From positions 248,001 through 312,000 of the forward strand of contig JAEWIS010000031.1 of the NCBI GenBank assembly GCA_023386955.1: a stretch of DNA of 64,000 nucleotides. The letters are read 5' to 3'. Under the pieces are notes generated by a model that was not told the DNA's origin, made no database searches, and saw only the letters and a program-made list of their open reading frames with translations. This document shows positions 15,729-26,200 of this stretch, in pieces. The stretch comes from Bacillota bacterium (GTDB lineage: Bacteria; Bacillota; Bacilli; Paenibacillales; NBRC-103111). Each line of letters opens with the position of its first letter. The first letter of the stretch is position 1. Position numbers and translations under genes: made by a program.

Positions 15729-16100
15729 ATGAAAACCACGGGGAACATCATCAGAGAGCTGCGGCTCAAAAAGGGACTTTCGCAGGAGGAGCTGGCCGAG
15801 GGGCTGAACCGCCGTTTTGGCTCCAGTGTCAATAAGGGAATGGTCTCCAAGTGGGAAAATGAGATCAGCGAACCCCGCCTGGATGCCGTGCGGCAATTGG
15901 CCGAGTTTTTCCATGTGTCCGTGGATTACCTCATCGGTTCCCTGGAGCAGCCGTCCCCGGGCGAGCAACCCGACATTTCTGAGGACCAAATCCTGACCAT
16001 TGCCGCCCACCAGGTGGGCCATGAGGGGCCCTTGACCCCCGAGCAGATGGATAAAATCAAACTTGCCATGCGGATTGCACTGGCCAAGGAAGAGAAGTGA
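15729..16100 (+). CDS. XRE-family phage repressor
   Basis: A 123-residue protein from ATG 15729 (GAGGGAGAG upstream; a GTG at 15714 is an in-frame alternative). Residues 6-66 are a helix-turn-helix (IRELRLKKGLSQEELAEGLN ... GMVSKWENEISEPRLDAVRQ), followed by LAEFFHVSVDYLIG. The C-terminal part is a short linker and helix with no peptidase domain, so it is not a LexA/CI-type self-cleaving repressor. With the ImmA-like gene next door the expected mechanism is removal by proteolysis on a damage signal. It lies divergent from the tail operon and faces three GGTTTC-N6-GAAACC operators. Confidence 0.85.
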   Translation: MKTTGNIIRELRLKKGLSQEELAEGLNRRFGSSVNKGMVSKWENEISEPRLDAVRQLAEFFHVSVDYLIGSLEQPSPGEQPDISEDQILTIAAHQVGHEGPLTPEQMDKIKLAMRIALAKEEK

Positions 16101-16107
16101 CGACCGA

Positions 16108-16578
16108 TTGGCGCCTTACGACTCTTTAAAGAAGGAATCGCCTGTTTATATCGATGACCAATCCGACCTGCCCGAGGGCATCAAGGGTTTATATATTGAA
16201 ACCGGCCATACCCAAATGATTCTCCTGAACAAAAACCTCCCCGTCCAAGCAGAGAAACGCTGTGTTCTCGCTGAGGAGCTGGGCCATTACTACACCACCT
16301 TCGGCAACATCACCGACCAGACGGATGTCCGCAACCGCAAACACGAAAAACGAGCTCGGAATTGGGCCTACGAAAAGCTCGTCCCTCTGGACAAGCTGGT
16401 AACAGCCTCCCGGCTGGGCATCCGCAACCGTTACGAGCTGGCGGAGTATTTGGAGGTCACGGAGCCCTTTCTGGAGGAGGCCCTTTTGCATTTTAGGGAA
16501 AAATATGGATTATACGCCGCTTTCGAGAACTATTTCATTTATTTTGATCCGCTGGGTGTATTGGAGAGGTTTGAGTAA
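16108..16578 (+). CDS. ImmA/IrrE-like antirepressor protein
   Basis: About 156 residues if TTG 16108 is used (AAGGAAGAG upstream; the frame opens further at TTG 16063 inside the repressor gene). The N-terminal YDSLKKESPVYIDD and the RCVLAEELGHYYTTFGNIT segment, followed by RARNWAYEKLVPLDKLV and YELAEYLEVTEPFLEEALLH, match the ImmA/IrrE family that cleaves XRE repressors to induce mobile elements. The metal motif reads AEELGH instead of HEXXH: the first histidine is alanine. Either this subfamily binds metal differently or the protein is inactive. It forms an operon with the repressor and ends at a strong terminator. Confidence 0.78.
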   Translation: MAPYDSLKKESPVYIDDQSDLPEGIKGLYIETGHTQMILLNKNLPVQAEKRCVLAEELGHYYTTFGNITDQTDVRNRKHEKRARNWAYEKLVPLDKLVTASRLGIRNRYELAEYLEVTEPFLEEALLHFREKYGLYAAFENYFIYFDPLGVLERFE

Positions 16579-16587
16579 AATGTAAGA

Positions 16588-16632
16588 ACCCTTGACTGCG
16601 ATTTACAGTCAAGGGTCTTTGAGTTTTTGAGA
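16588..16632 (+). terminator. Rho-independent terminator after the immA-like gene
   Basis: An 11-bp stem, ACCCTTGACTG (16588-16598) with CAGTCAAGGGT (16606-16616), 7-base loop, followed by a T-rich tail ending TTTTT (CTTTGAGTTTTTG). Confidence 0.8.
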
Positions 16633-16703
16633 GTTAAATAAAGCCTCAATCTCAGAATCAAATAAAAAGACCATGAAGACGTATCTCAAGGTGTGGTGGG
16701 GGC

Positions 16704-16739
16704 AAAAGAAAGACCCTGAGGATTGCCGCCCTCAAGGTC
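16704..16739 (-). terminator. Rho-independent terminator of the Rhs/immunity operon
   Basis: On the minus strand GACCTTGAGG and CCTCAGGGTC (16712-16739) pair with one G-U wobble around an 8-base loop and are followed by TTTCTTTT. It lies directly after the stop of the immunity gene at 16747 and ends the large secreted-protein operon. Confidence 0.75.
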
Positions 16740-16746
16740 CCAAGAA

Positions 16747-17169
16747 CTAAAATAATTTATCGATTAAATCATTAAATGAATTACAGACGTATACTTCTTT
16801 TAGCTCACTATCTGAGTAGGGTCTACATAAAACTATCGAAGGTACATTCCCTGACCGATAGTCAAAGCAGAAAAGATACTCATCAGACCCAAGTCCGAAA
16901 GGGATTAAGCCAGTTGAAATTAGATTTTTTACTGAATTGTATCTTTCAAGAATATCAAGTTCATCAAAAGCCAAAAAAGTTAGTAAGCAACTTAATTGTA
17001 TTCTAACACCCTCATCCTCCACCAAAATATTCGATGGTGATGGCTTACCACCCTGATATTTGATTGCATAATTTAAATAATCTTGAGGAAATTGGATCGA
17101 AAGTCTCTTCTCAACTATCCTGACATTTTTAATCTCAGCCTCATCATAATCAGATTTCCATATGACCAT
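16747..17169 (-). CDS. SUKH (SMI1/KNR4) immunity protein
   Basis: A 140-residue protein, MVIWKSDYDEAEIKNVRIVE..., with the SMI1/KNR4 pattern: E..L...FP.DY..Y.....GGKPSP, IQLSCLLTFLAFDELDILER, LIPFGLGSDEYLFCFDYRSG and a final ...FNDLIDKLF. SUKH proteins are immunity proteins for polymorphic toxins, mostly nucleases. It starts 44 bases after the stop of the Rhs toxin gene, the normal place for a cognate immunity gene, and is expected to bind the E5-like RNase tip of that protein. This gene and the toxin tip are visibly richer in A+T than the Rhs core, as is typical of exchanged toxin-immunity cassettes. Confidence 0.87.
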   Translation of the reverse strand: MVIWKSDYDEAEIKNVRIVEKRLSIQFPQDYLNYAIKYQGGKPSPSNILVEDEGVRIQLSCLLTFLAFDELDILERYNSVKNLISTGLIPFGLGSDEYLFCFDYRSGNVPSIVLCRPYSDSELKEVYVCNSFNDLIDKLF

Positions 17170-17213
17170 TACTCACCCACCCCCAACCAAGGTAAAAACA
17201 ATAGACTATCACT

Positions 17214-20200
17214 TTAATTTTTCCAGTTAATATCATCTGCAGACCAATAAGTACTCCAATTCGGATCATTTACATCGCTAGCTTGAATTATTTCTCCGCT
17301 ATCGTTTCTCCTAGCGACATAACCACCATTTCGATGATAATAGACTGTTATAGGAGCATTATTCATACCTCTTCTTTGGTCAACCCAATTAACTGTTCCA
17401 GCAGGGTCATCAATTGCTTCACCAATACGTTTATCATTCCAACCACGCTCAGTAATTTGGTCGGCTATACTTTTACCCCCTTTTTTAACTGGTTGGTAAC
17501 TATAACCAAATGTGGTTCCTGCGGAAGTACAAGCATTATGCGTCCAAATTCCAAGGTTCGATACAAAATAAGTATGAAAGTCTTTTACCATAAAGTTGTA
17601 AACAGTCGCATGTTCTTTCTTAACCTCAACTTTTTCAATGGCCAATTCCTTACCATCCGAAGTTGTCAGAACATCGCCTACCACAAGATTCTTTGATTTG
17701 ACCCAACCCTTATCAACAATCCAGAATGGATGTTCGTCAGTTGTCGTTATGACTTTGCCTTCAACAGTAATATTATACGTTTCCTCAACATCCCGCTGGA
17801 AGAGCCATTCGACTTCCTTGTAAGCCACCTCACCAGTCTCTTCATCCTTAGCGAGAACCATATCTCCGACCGCAATGTCTTCAATATCCTTCTCCCCTTC
17901 GTCTGTTTGGACCTTGGTTCCTCCAACGAAGCAGTTGCATTCCCTCAATTGCTGGAGAGCGGGACTAGGCGTATATTTCTTTGTTCCGTTTCCTCGTGCA
18001 GCCTCCTCAGAGAAGGTTCTTTTTTCTGCATTTTGTATTACACTGGCCGATTTCTTAATTTGTGTTTTTCCTATTGCTACGTTAAACCCTAAAAGATTAT
18101 ATGCATTTCCGTTTAATTCATCCCATTGCTCCTGCGCCTCGGCAAGTTTCATCCCACCATTAATATTTGTCATATATGACATTTCCAGAGCTGTTCCAGT
18201 GGGACCATATAATAAATCTTTCCAAAAGCCTCCTCTTTCACTATACTTTCCTTCTCCTACTATCTGTTCCAGTTGCGTGTCTGAAATAGAACCATTATTT
18301 TGCTCCAAACTATCGAGCAACGCTATTGCTTGCTCACGGTTGTATTTAGTGTTTGTCGTTACATCATCAACAAAAGAGCTTTCATTTGGAGTTAACTTAT
18401 AGTTTACACTTAATACTTTATAAGCTTCTTCCGTACCTTTATCAATGGCAGTTTCCACGACAATGTCAGTGCGACTAATCGAAAGCGTAGATGTCTTATA
18501 AACAAATTCATCATAGGTTGAAGAATCGTAGGTGTAAGAAACATGGATATTGTTTCTTGACGTTATTCCCAACCAATCTTCTTCATATATATCCTCCGTA
18601 CTTAATGAATCCTCTACAGCCTTTCTTATAGAATCACCTGCCTGAACTTCCAACGGTGATGAGAGTGTCGTATTTATCTGTAGATTTTCTGGGACCCGTA
18701 ATACTACTGCAAGTTCATGAATCCTTTCCGCATCTTTCGGACTTGGGGCGTTAAAGTAATCATTGGTGAGTGCAAGTAACTTAGCTTGAGTTTCCGCATT
18801 ATAATATTGATCCCCTGATTCTATATGACCCGTCGGGTCCCAGAACATCAGCGGGCTGTTGAGCACGTACGTATACCGGTTCAGTGACAACGGACGGTCA
18901 TCCTCGCCCCAATAGCTGTCCTCCGAGATAAATCGTCCGGTGTACGGGTTGTAGTAACGTGCGCGCAGGTAGAGGAGTCCGGATTCGGCGTCGTAGAATT
19001 CGCCTGCGTAGCGGATTGCGCTGCTGTAGGCTTCCTCGATGGTCAGGGTCGGGTTGCCGAAGAGGTCATAGTCGTATTGGTTCTCGACGGTGCCGTCTTC
19101 GCTGACGGTTTGCACTACATCGCCATGCCCGTTAAACAGGAAGTAGGAGGTTTGCGCCGCGGCATCCCCTGTGGCTCCTGTCCGCGAAATGTAGTTGATC
19201 CCCCGGACATACCGCACACGTAAGGCATCCGCTGCATCGGTTTCCAGAATCACATACTGCCGGTCATAGAGATAACGGGTCACCTGAGCCTCATAGTCGT
19301 TGGCTGAACTTTCTACCTTCTTCTGCGTCCGCAGGCCATCCCCGTCATAGAGGAAGGCGATGGTGCTGCGTTCACCGCCCTTCACCCGATCTGTAGCGAT
19401 GAGCTGGTTGAAGCCGTTGAAGGTATTGCTTACCTTCTCAATCACGGCATTGGGATTGCCCTCCACTCCATCGCCGTAGAGGCTGCCGCCCATGCTTTGG
19501 CGCAAGCTGCGGGTATGCGGCTGCAGATAGGATACCTTCTGTCTTAGCTCGTTCCCGTTGCCGTCATACAGATAATCCGTGGTTTTCTCCAGTACCTCCT
19601 TGCCTGCATCATCCTGCATCCGCTCGATCAGCTTGATCAGCTGATTGTCCCGGGTGTACAGGTACTCGCTTTTCTTGATGCGGTATTCCGTTTCCGAACC
19701 GCTGCCCAACTCCTTATACCCGCTGGGCTGATTGGAGGTATAGGTTTCCTGCTGGGACTGCCGGTTGCCTGCCGCGTCATAGGCATATACAGTGGTTTTG
19801 CCCGGTGCTTCTACCTTGAGAATACGGCCGGATTCATCATACGTATAGTCGGTCCTACCATAGCTGTCGGTTTTACTGATTTGGCGTCCGCTCTCGTCGT
19901 ACGTATAGACATATTGGGAAAGAACGCTGCCATCCCGCTTTTGGTTCACCACTGCCAACAGGCGGTCGACCTTGTCGTAGGTGTAGGTTTCGCTCACCCC
20001 GCCAGGATACGTGACCGAAGCCCGGTTGCCATTCCGGTCGTACGTGTAGGTGGTGGTTTTGCCTTCCGCCGTTACACCATCCATCCGGCTGGACTTGTCA
20101 TAGCTGTAGCGGGTCACATGCCCCAGCTTGTCCGTGACGGTTTCCACATTGCCAATAGCATCATACGTATAGGCAATTTGCTGTATCCCGTCCTTCTCTA

Positions 20201-23200
20201 TCCGGACCAACCTGTTGTTCCGGTCATAGACATAGGCGCTGCTGCCGCTGGCATCAGCCATGCTGGCCCGGTTGCCCACTTCATCATAGGTGAAAGCAAC
20301 GGTATCACCGGTTTCATCCACGGACTTGCCGATAAGCTTACCCTGGTTATCGTACGTGTAAAAGGTATGGTAGCCATTTCCATCCTGTGTCTTCGCGGTT
20401 TGCAAGGCCAGGTTGTAGCGGTAGGTTTCCTTGCGCCCCGCAGCATTGACCGCCTCCAAAAGCAATCCAAAGGCTCCATAGCTATACCGTGTGGTTTTGC
20501 CGCGGCCGTCCGTCAGGGTCAGCTTGTTGCCGGCCAGGTCATAGCTGTAGGCTGTGGTGATCTCCTGGGGATCCGTCACGGACACCAGCAACCCCGTTTC
20601 ATTATAGGCATACACCGTTTTATTCCCCAGCGCATCCGTCCGTTCTACCAGCTCCCCTGCGGGATTATACCGGTAGGCTAGGGAAAACCAGCTCGCATCA
20701 TGCAAGGCCGCAAGCTCAGGGTCCGTCTCCTTCACCAGTCGGTTGGCCAGATCGTATTCATACACCCAGCCGTTCCTTGCCTCATCTGTATCTGAAGAGA
20801 GAAAACCCGATGCATCCATTTTCTTCGTCATATTGCCGTTTGCGTCATAGGCATATCGGGTAACCACTGCTCCATAAGGGTCGGTTACCTCTGCCAACCG
20901 GTTCAGTTCATCGTACCGGTAGGACATGCTGTAGCCCTTGGCGTTGGTATCCTTGATTTTGTTGCCGGCCAGATCGTACGTGTAACGAAGTGTCTGGCCT
21001 TCCCCGTCGGTTATGGATACGACCCGGTTCATACTGTCATATGCATACTCTGTCACAGCACTGCGTTCATTTTCTACCCTGATGCGGTTGCCGCCAGCGT
21101 CATAGCTGTGCCGCACCACAACATCAGCTCCCTGATGCTTGCGAGTCTCCGCGACAGGCCGATTCAGATCGTCATAGACATAACGGGTGGTATACTTCTC
21201 CCGGTTGGAAACGTCTGTTTCTGGATACGCATAGGCGGAAGGACGAATCTCCTTCACCTTGTTGCCCAGGAGATCATACTCATAGCCTGTAATGAGGCTG
21301 ACCTTGCCGGGATGAGCGGAGTCCTGCAACGCAGAACCCCCAACCAGCTCAGAACTGCCATCGAGACTCTCCTGGTCCACCAGACGGATTTGACGGACGA
21401 GTCTGTTCAATGCGTCGTATTCGAACAGCTCCGTGTCATACCGGTCCGCCTCCCGAAGCCGCTCCCGTTTGGCCATATTCCCGTTTTGGTCATAAGCATA
21501 CTGCATCAAACCGCCGCTGCCGTCCGATTCCGTATGGAGCAGGCCGTTATTGTAATAGGTATAGGTGTTGGTGCGCAGAAAACCCTGATCGCGGGAGCTG
21601 GACAGGCTTTTGCGGATAACACGGCCTGCAGCATCGTAACTATAGCTTTCTATGGAATAAACTGTATTACCGCTTTCGTCACGCTCCAGAGGAGTGCGTT
21701 TCTCCTTTAATCTGCGGGCACCATCGTAGCTGAACAACACCGTGCTGCCTCGTTTGTCCGAAGCCGAAGCAAGATTGCCTGCCAGATCGGTTTTGTTCTC
21801 TGTGACGTATCCCCGAACATCCGTAGCTGTTTTGATTTGGCCAAAGGCATTATACGTATAGGAGGTGGCATATCCCATGGGATTCTTTTCTGTCAGGACG
21901 CGGCCCAATTTATCGTAGCTGTATTCGGCCGCACCACCATCCGGATATTCCACACGCCGCAATGTACCATCCGCATCATAGGTATAGTTGGTTGTATAAC
22001 CCCTGGCATCGGTCCGGCTCACGACGTGATCCAGCACATCATAGGACATGCGGATTACCCCGCCCAATGTATCCACGGACACTGTGGGGCGCCCTAACCC
22101 GTCGTACCCGATTTGCGTACCTGCAGAACCGGCCAGCGACCCGGTCCAGCGCAAACCGTCCACCTGCTTCACCACTTGTCCCTTGCCATCATACTGGAGT
22201 ATCTCCATCTCCTTGCCCTCTGGTGAAAGGGTAACTGTCCGCCGGTTCATGGCATCGTAGGTATAGGTGATACCCGTCATGGAGGCTGCCGTATCCGGCT
22301 GATCCAGCTCAGGCTGGTACTGGACGGGAGCGACAGTCTTGATCACATTGCCCATGTTATCCAGCACATACCGGGTAACGGCTGCTTCTGTGCCTGTCCC
22401 CTCTTTTTTACGGATAAGCCGGTCTAAGGCATCGTACTCATAATGAGTAGTGAATCCAGTGGCATTTGTCTCCTCTGCTACATTCCCGTTTCCGTCGTAG
22501 CGGTAAGATACGGAGGCCAACAAAGGATTGGTTTTCTTTACTGTTTTTCCATCCAAGTCCACATCCACGGTGATGGTATAACCATTGGGATCCGTAACAG
22601 CAGTCATATTGCCGCTTTTGTCATAACGGTATGATGTAACCGACTGCAGCCGCTCATAATACTCGTTGTCATAAACAGGGTTCCGCACATCGTTCATCCG
22701 CAAATCCGAGGTCGGGACTAGCAGAATCTCCTTCGTTACCCGGAGCAGCAAGTCGTATTCGTATCGCCTGACCTCATCCACACCGTCCATTACCTTGGTT
22801 TTCTTCGTAAGCACCTTGCCGGCGGCATCATATTCCTGTCTAATCTCCCGGCCGTTGGGACCGGAGGTGCGGATCAGCCTACCTGCCTGGTCGTAATTAT
22901 TTTGGACCCGGTCTCCCGCAGAAACCAGGGACCCACCCCTTCCCGAAGCGGATGTCTTCTCTAGGAAGGTTTCACTGGACGTAAGCCGGTTGGCCTCATC
23001 ATATTCGTACCGCGTTACCTTAAAGGACCGGACTGCTCCCTCTGTGGAAATCCAAACCTTTTTTTCGGTCAGGTTCCCCGAGGTATCGTACTGGTAATAA
23101 GCGGTGCCTCCATTTTGATCTACACTTTCCGTGAGCTTCCCTTTGGGTGAATAACGGAAAGACTCGGATGTACCGTCCGGATATTCGGTCCGGTATGGTT

Positions 23201-26200
23201 TGTCAAAGATATTGATGTATGTTCGGGTCACAGCACCGGCGCGATTGGTTACAGCTCTAAAGGCTTTGCCTGTAAGGTCGTAGGCATAGGTCTCCGCCAG
23301 CCCGTCAGGATCCATCCTGCTCTTAAGCAGCCCATTACCGTAATAAGTAAAGGCTGTGGTCTGCCCCAAAGCATCCGTCAGCGTCAGCGGGTTGCCCATT
23401 GCGTCATAGGTGAAGCGTCGGCTTACATTTGTCGTGGTATGGCTTGCATTATCTGCAGCAGTCTGCGCAGAGGTTTCGCTTATTTTCCTGTTTTGAGCAT
23501 CGTAGGTGAACAATCCCCCAACAGAACTGCGGGGATTACCCTCCCGGTAACCCTCTCCGGCAACCTCCTTGGTAACATTGCCGCGGCCATCATATTCCCT
23601 GTAGCCCACAACCACTCTGGTCTGACCATCAAACGCGGTGGTGCGTACCAGCCGGTTATTGGCGTCATACGCATATTCCATTCCCGGCGCTTGCTCCGGC
23701 AATAGATGAGCGTAACGGGGATCAATCTGCTTCACCCGGTTGCCAACCGCATCATACAAGTAGCGGGTGGTATTGCCCAGTCCATCTGTCTGTCCGGTAA
23801 GGCGGCCCAGGCCGTCGTAGGAATACAGCACTGTTGTATCCACTCCGCCAACCGTCATGGACTCCGATAAGCGTCTTCCCGATTTGTCATACGAATACCG
23901 GGTAGCCTTTAATTGACCGGCCACATAGGGACTCTTCTTCTCCACAATCTGGTTGCGGTAATCATACGTATAGACGGTTACATCTTCTCCGCCAGCCTCG
24001 TTAAGATCCCGCTCCTCCAGCACATTGCCGGCTCCATCCCGGAGGTAGCTTTTGCGGTAATACCCGTAATTCTCTGTAGCTCCGGCAGAAGTCTGTTCTT
24101 TGTAGGCGCCGCTTTCCATAAGCACTCTGCCTGCAAAATCATAGGCGTACTCATAGCTCCGGAATTTAGTCTCGTTTTCGTCCGCATATTGAAAGACGCC
24201 TGTTTTATTGCCCAATGCATCATAAGTCACCTTCACATGGGACCGGCTGTGCTCATCCACGGTACGGAATTCATCGGTTAACCGGTTCATCCCATCAAAG
24301 CGGTATTCCGTATCGGAGGTTATCTCTTCCGTTCCGCCAGTCCGTTGGCCAATCTGCACCCGAATCCGGTTGCCGGCAGCATCATAACCATACTCCATGA
24401 AGGTATATGCAGCAGGTTCTCCCTCCTGATAAATTCTTTCCTGAATCAGCCGCCCCGCATCATCATAGCGGGACGCCGTTATCCGCCCTCCCGGCTCCTG
24501 CTTCCTCACCACCTGATTCAGTGCGTTATAGGAAAGCCTGGTTTCATTACCGGCGGGATCCCTGCGGGACATTAATCTGCCCAATGCATCATACGTATAC
24601 TGGGTTGTATGTCCGTTGCCGTCCGTTTCACTGATCTTGTTGCCCACATAGTTGTAGGCAAACCGCGTCACATCTGTACGGAAGCCATCTGCTGTTGTTT
24701 CCAGCTTCACCAGCCGGTTTAAGGCATCGTAATAATACGTTTGGGGGTTGCCTTCCTCGTCCTTTACGGTCATGACCAAAGAAATGCCCGGCTCGCCGTA
24801 AAGGGTGTAGGCCAGCCGGATGTTTCCCTTATTGACATTGCCCGCATCAAAGAAGCTTTTGGAAATCAGTCTGTAGCGGCTGTCATACTCATAAAGAACA
24901 GTATTGCCGTTCGGATCGGTTTCCTTGGTCTTATTCCCCTTACTGTCATACTCACCTGCGTATTGGAAGGACCATGCTCCCTTCTCCCGAATGTCCTTGC
25001 GGACCAAATTACCCAGAATATCGTACTGGTGAAGAAAGGCATTCCCGTTGGCATCGGTCAGTTCAATCTCCAGATTCTGATAGGGCTTGTCACGATACGC
25101 ATATTCTTTAGCTGTGCCGTCTGCCGCCACGATTCGCAGCACCCGTCCCAGCGTGTCATACTGGTAGGCGGTACGGTTGCCGTTGCCGTCCCATTGTCCG
25201 GTAACGGCGCCTCTGTTCATCTCATAGGCGTATTTCTTAACCAAAGTCTCCCCGGAGGCTGAAACCACACGCTCCTCTGTAAGATAGGCTCCTTGCGTAT
25301 CTACTCCATTACCGTCCGTCCCATAGCTGTATGCAGTAACAAAATGCTGGCCCTCCGTTCCGGAGGAGGCTTCCTTGCGGATCATATTGCCGTAGGAATC
25401 ATAGCGGAATTCTGTTATAACGGGCGGCTCTCCGGCAATCCCGGTCACCTTGGATTCTTTCGTTACATTCCCGTGTTCGTCCACATCGTACAGAAGCTGT
25501 GCCGTAGTGCCGCTGTCTGTTTTCCATGTTTTTTGGGCAAGAACATGATACTTGTCATAGTTATAGGCATATACAACCGTATGCTCATTGCCAAGCGGGT
25601 CCCCGTTCTCATCCCGTTCCGCCTCCGGCCCTGTGTAGTTCGTCAGATTGCCGTACTGGTCATAGCGGTAATTTTCTATCCGCTTAACGGGAACACCGCT
25701 GCTTTGCCCGTTTGATACCTGATATTGCACACTCTCCTGCTTTCTGACCAGCTTCATCTCATCCCGTTCGGTGGTCAGAATCTCCTTGTGGCTGGAGCCA
25801 TTCTTCTCCGTCTTCAACAGCTGGTGAAGGCCATCGAAGGAGTAAGAGGTGGTATTGCCGGACCAATCCGTAGCTGTGCTGGTATAACGGTAGGTGTCCC
25901 TCAGGTAGGCGTAATCATTCTTTTGATAGTCAGCGGTCCCATATCCGTCAGATTCGTTGGTATAGTCATAATGGGTTTTATCCTTTTCCACGGTGGAGAA
26001 TCTGTCCAAGAAATTACTTTTGGACGGATCATACCCCTGTTTGACCAACTCTTTCGCTTCGAATACCTTGCGGATTTGCATACTGCCCTTATCATTAAGG
26101 CCGCCCGTATAGGTGTTATATATGTAACGTTTGATCCGGTTAGTTTTGGTATAGTCAATCTGGGTCAGGTTTTCGTAACGGTTGAAAACCGAATACGTGC

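Noticed and set aside
18827..26000. Regular short repeats that could be taken for a CRISPR or tandem repeat array
   Set aside because: They are the degenerate codons of Rhs YD repeats inside one continuous reading frame; spacing and sequence vary and no spacers are present.
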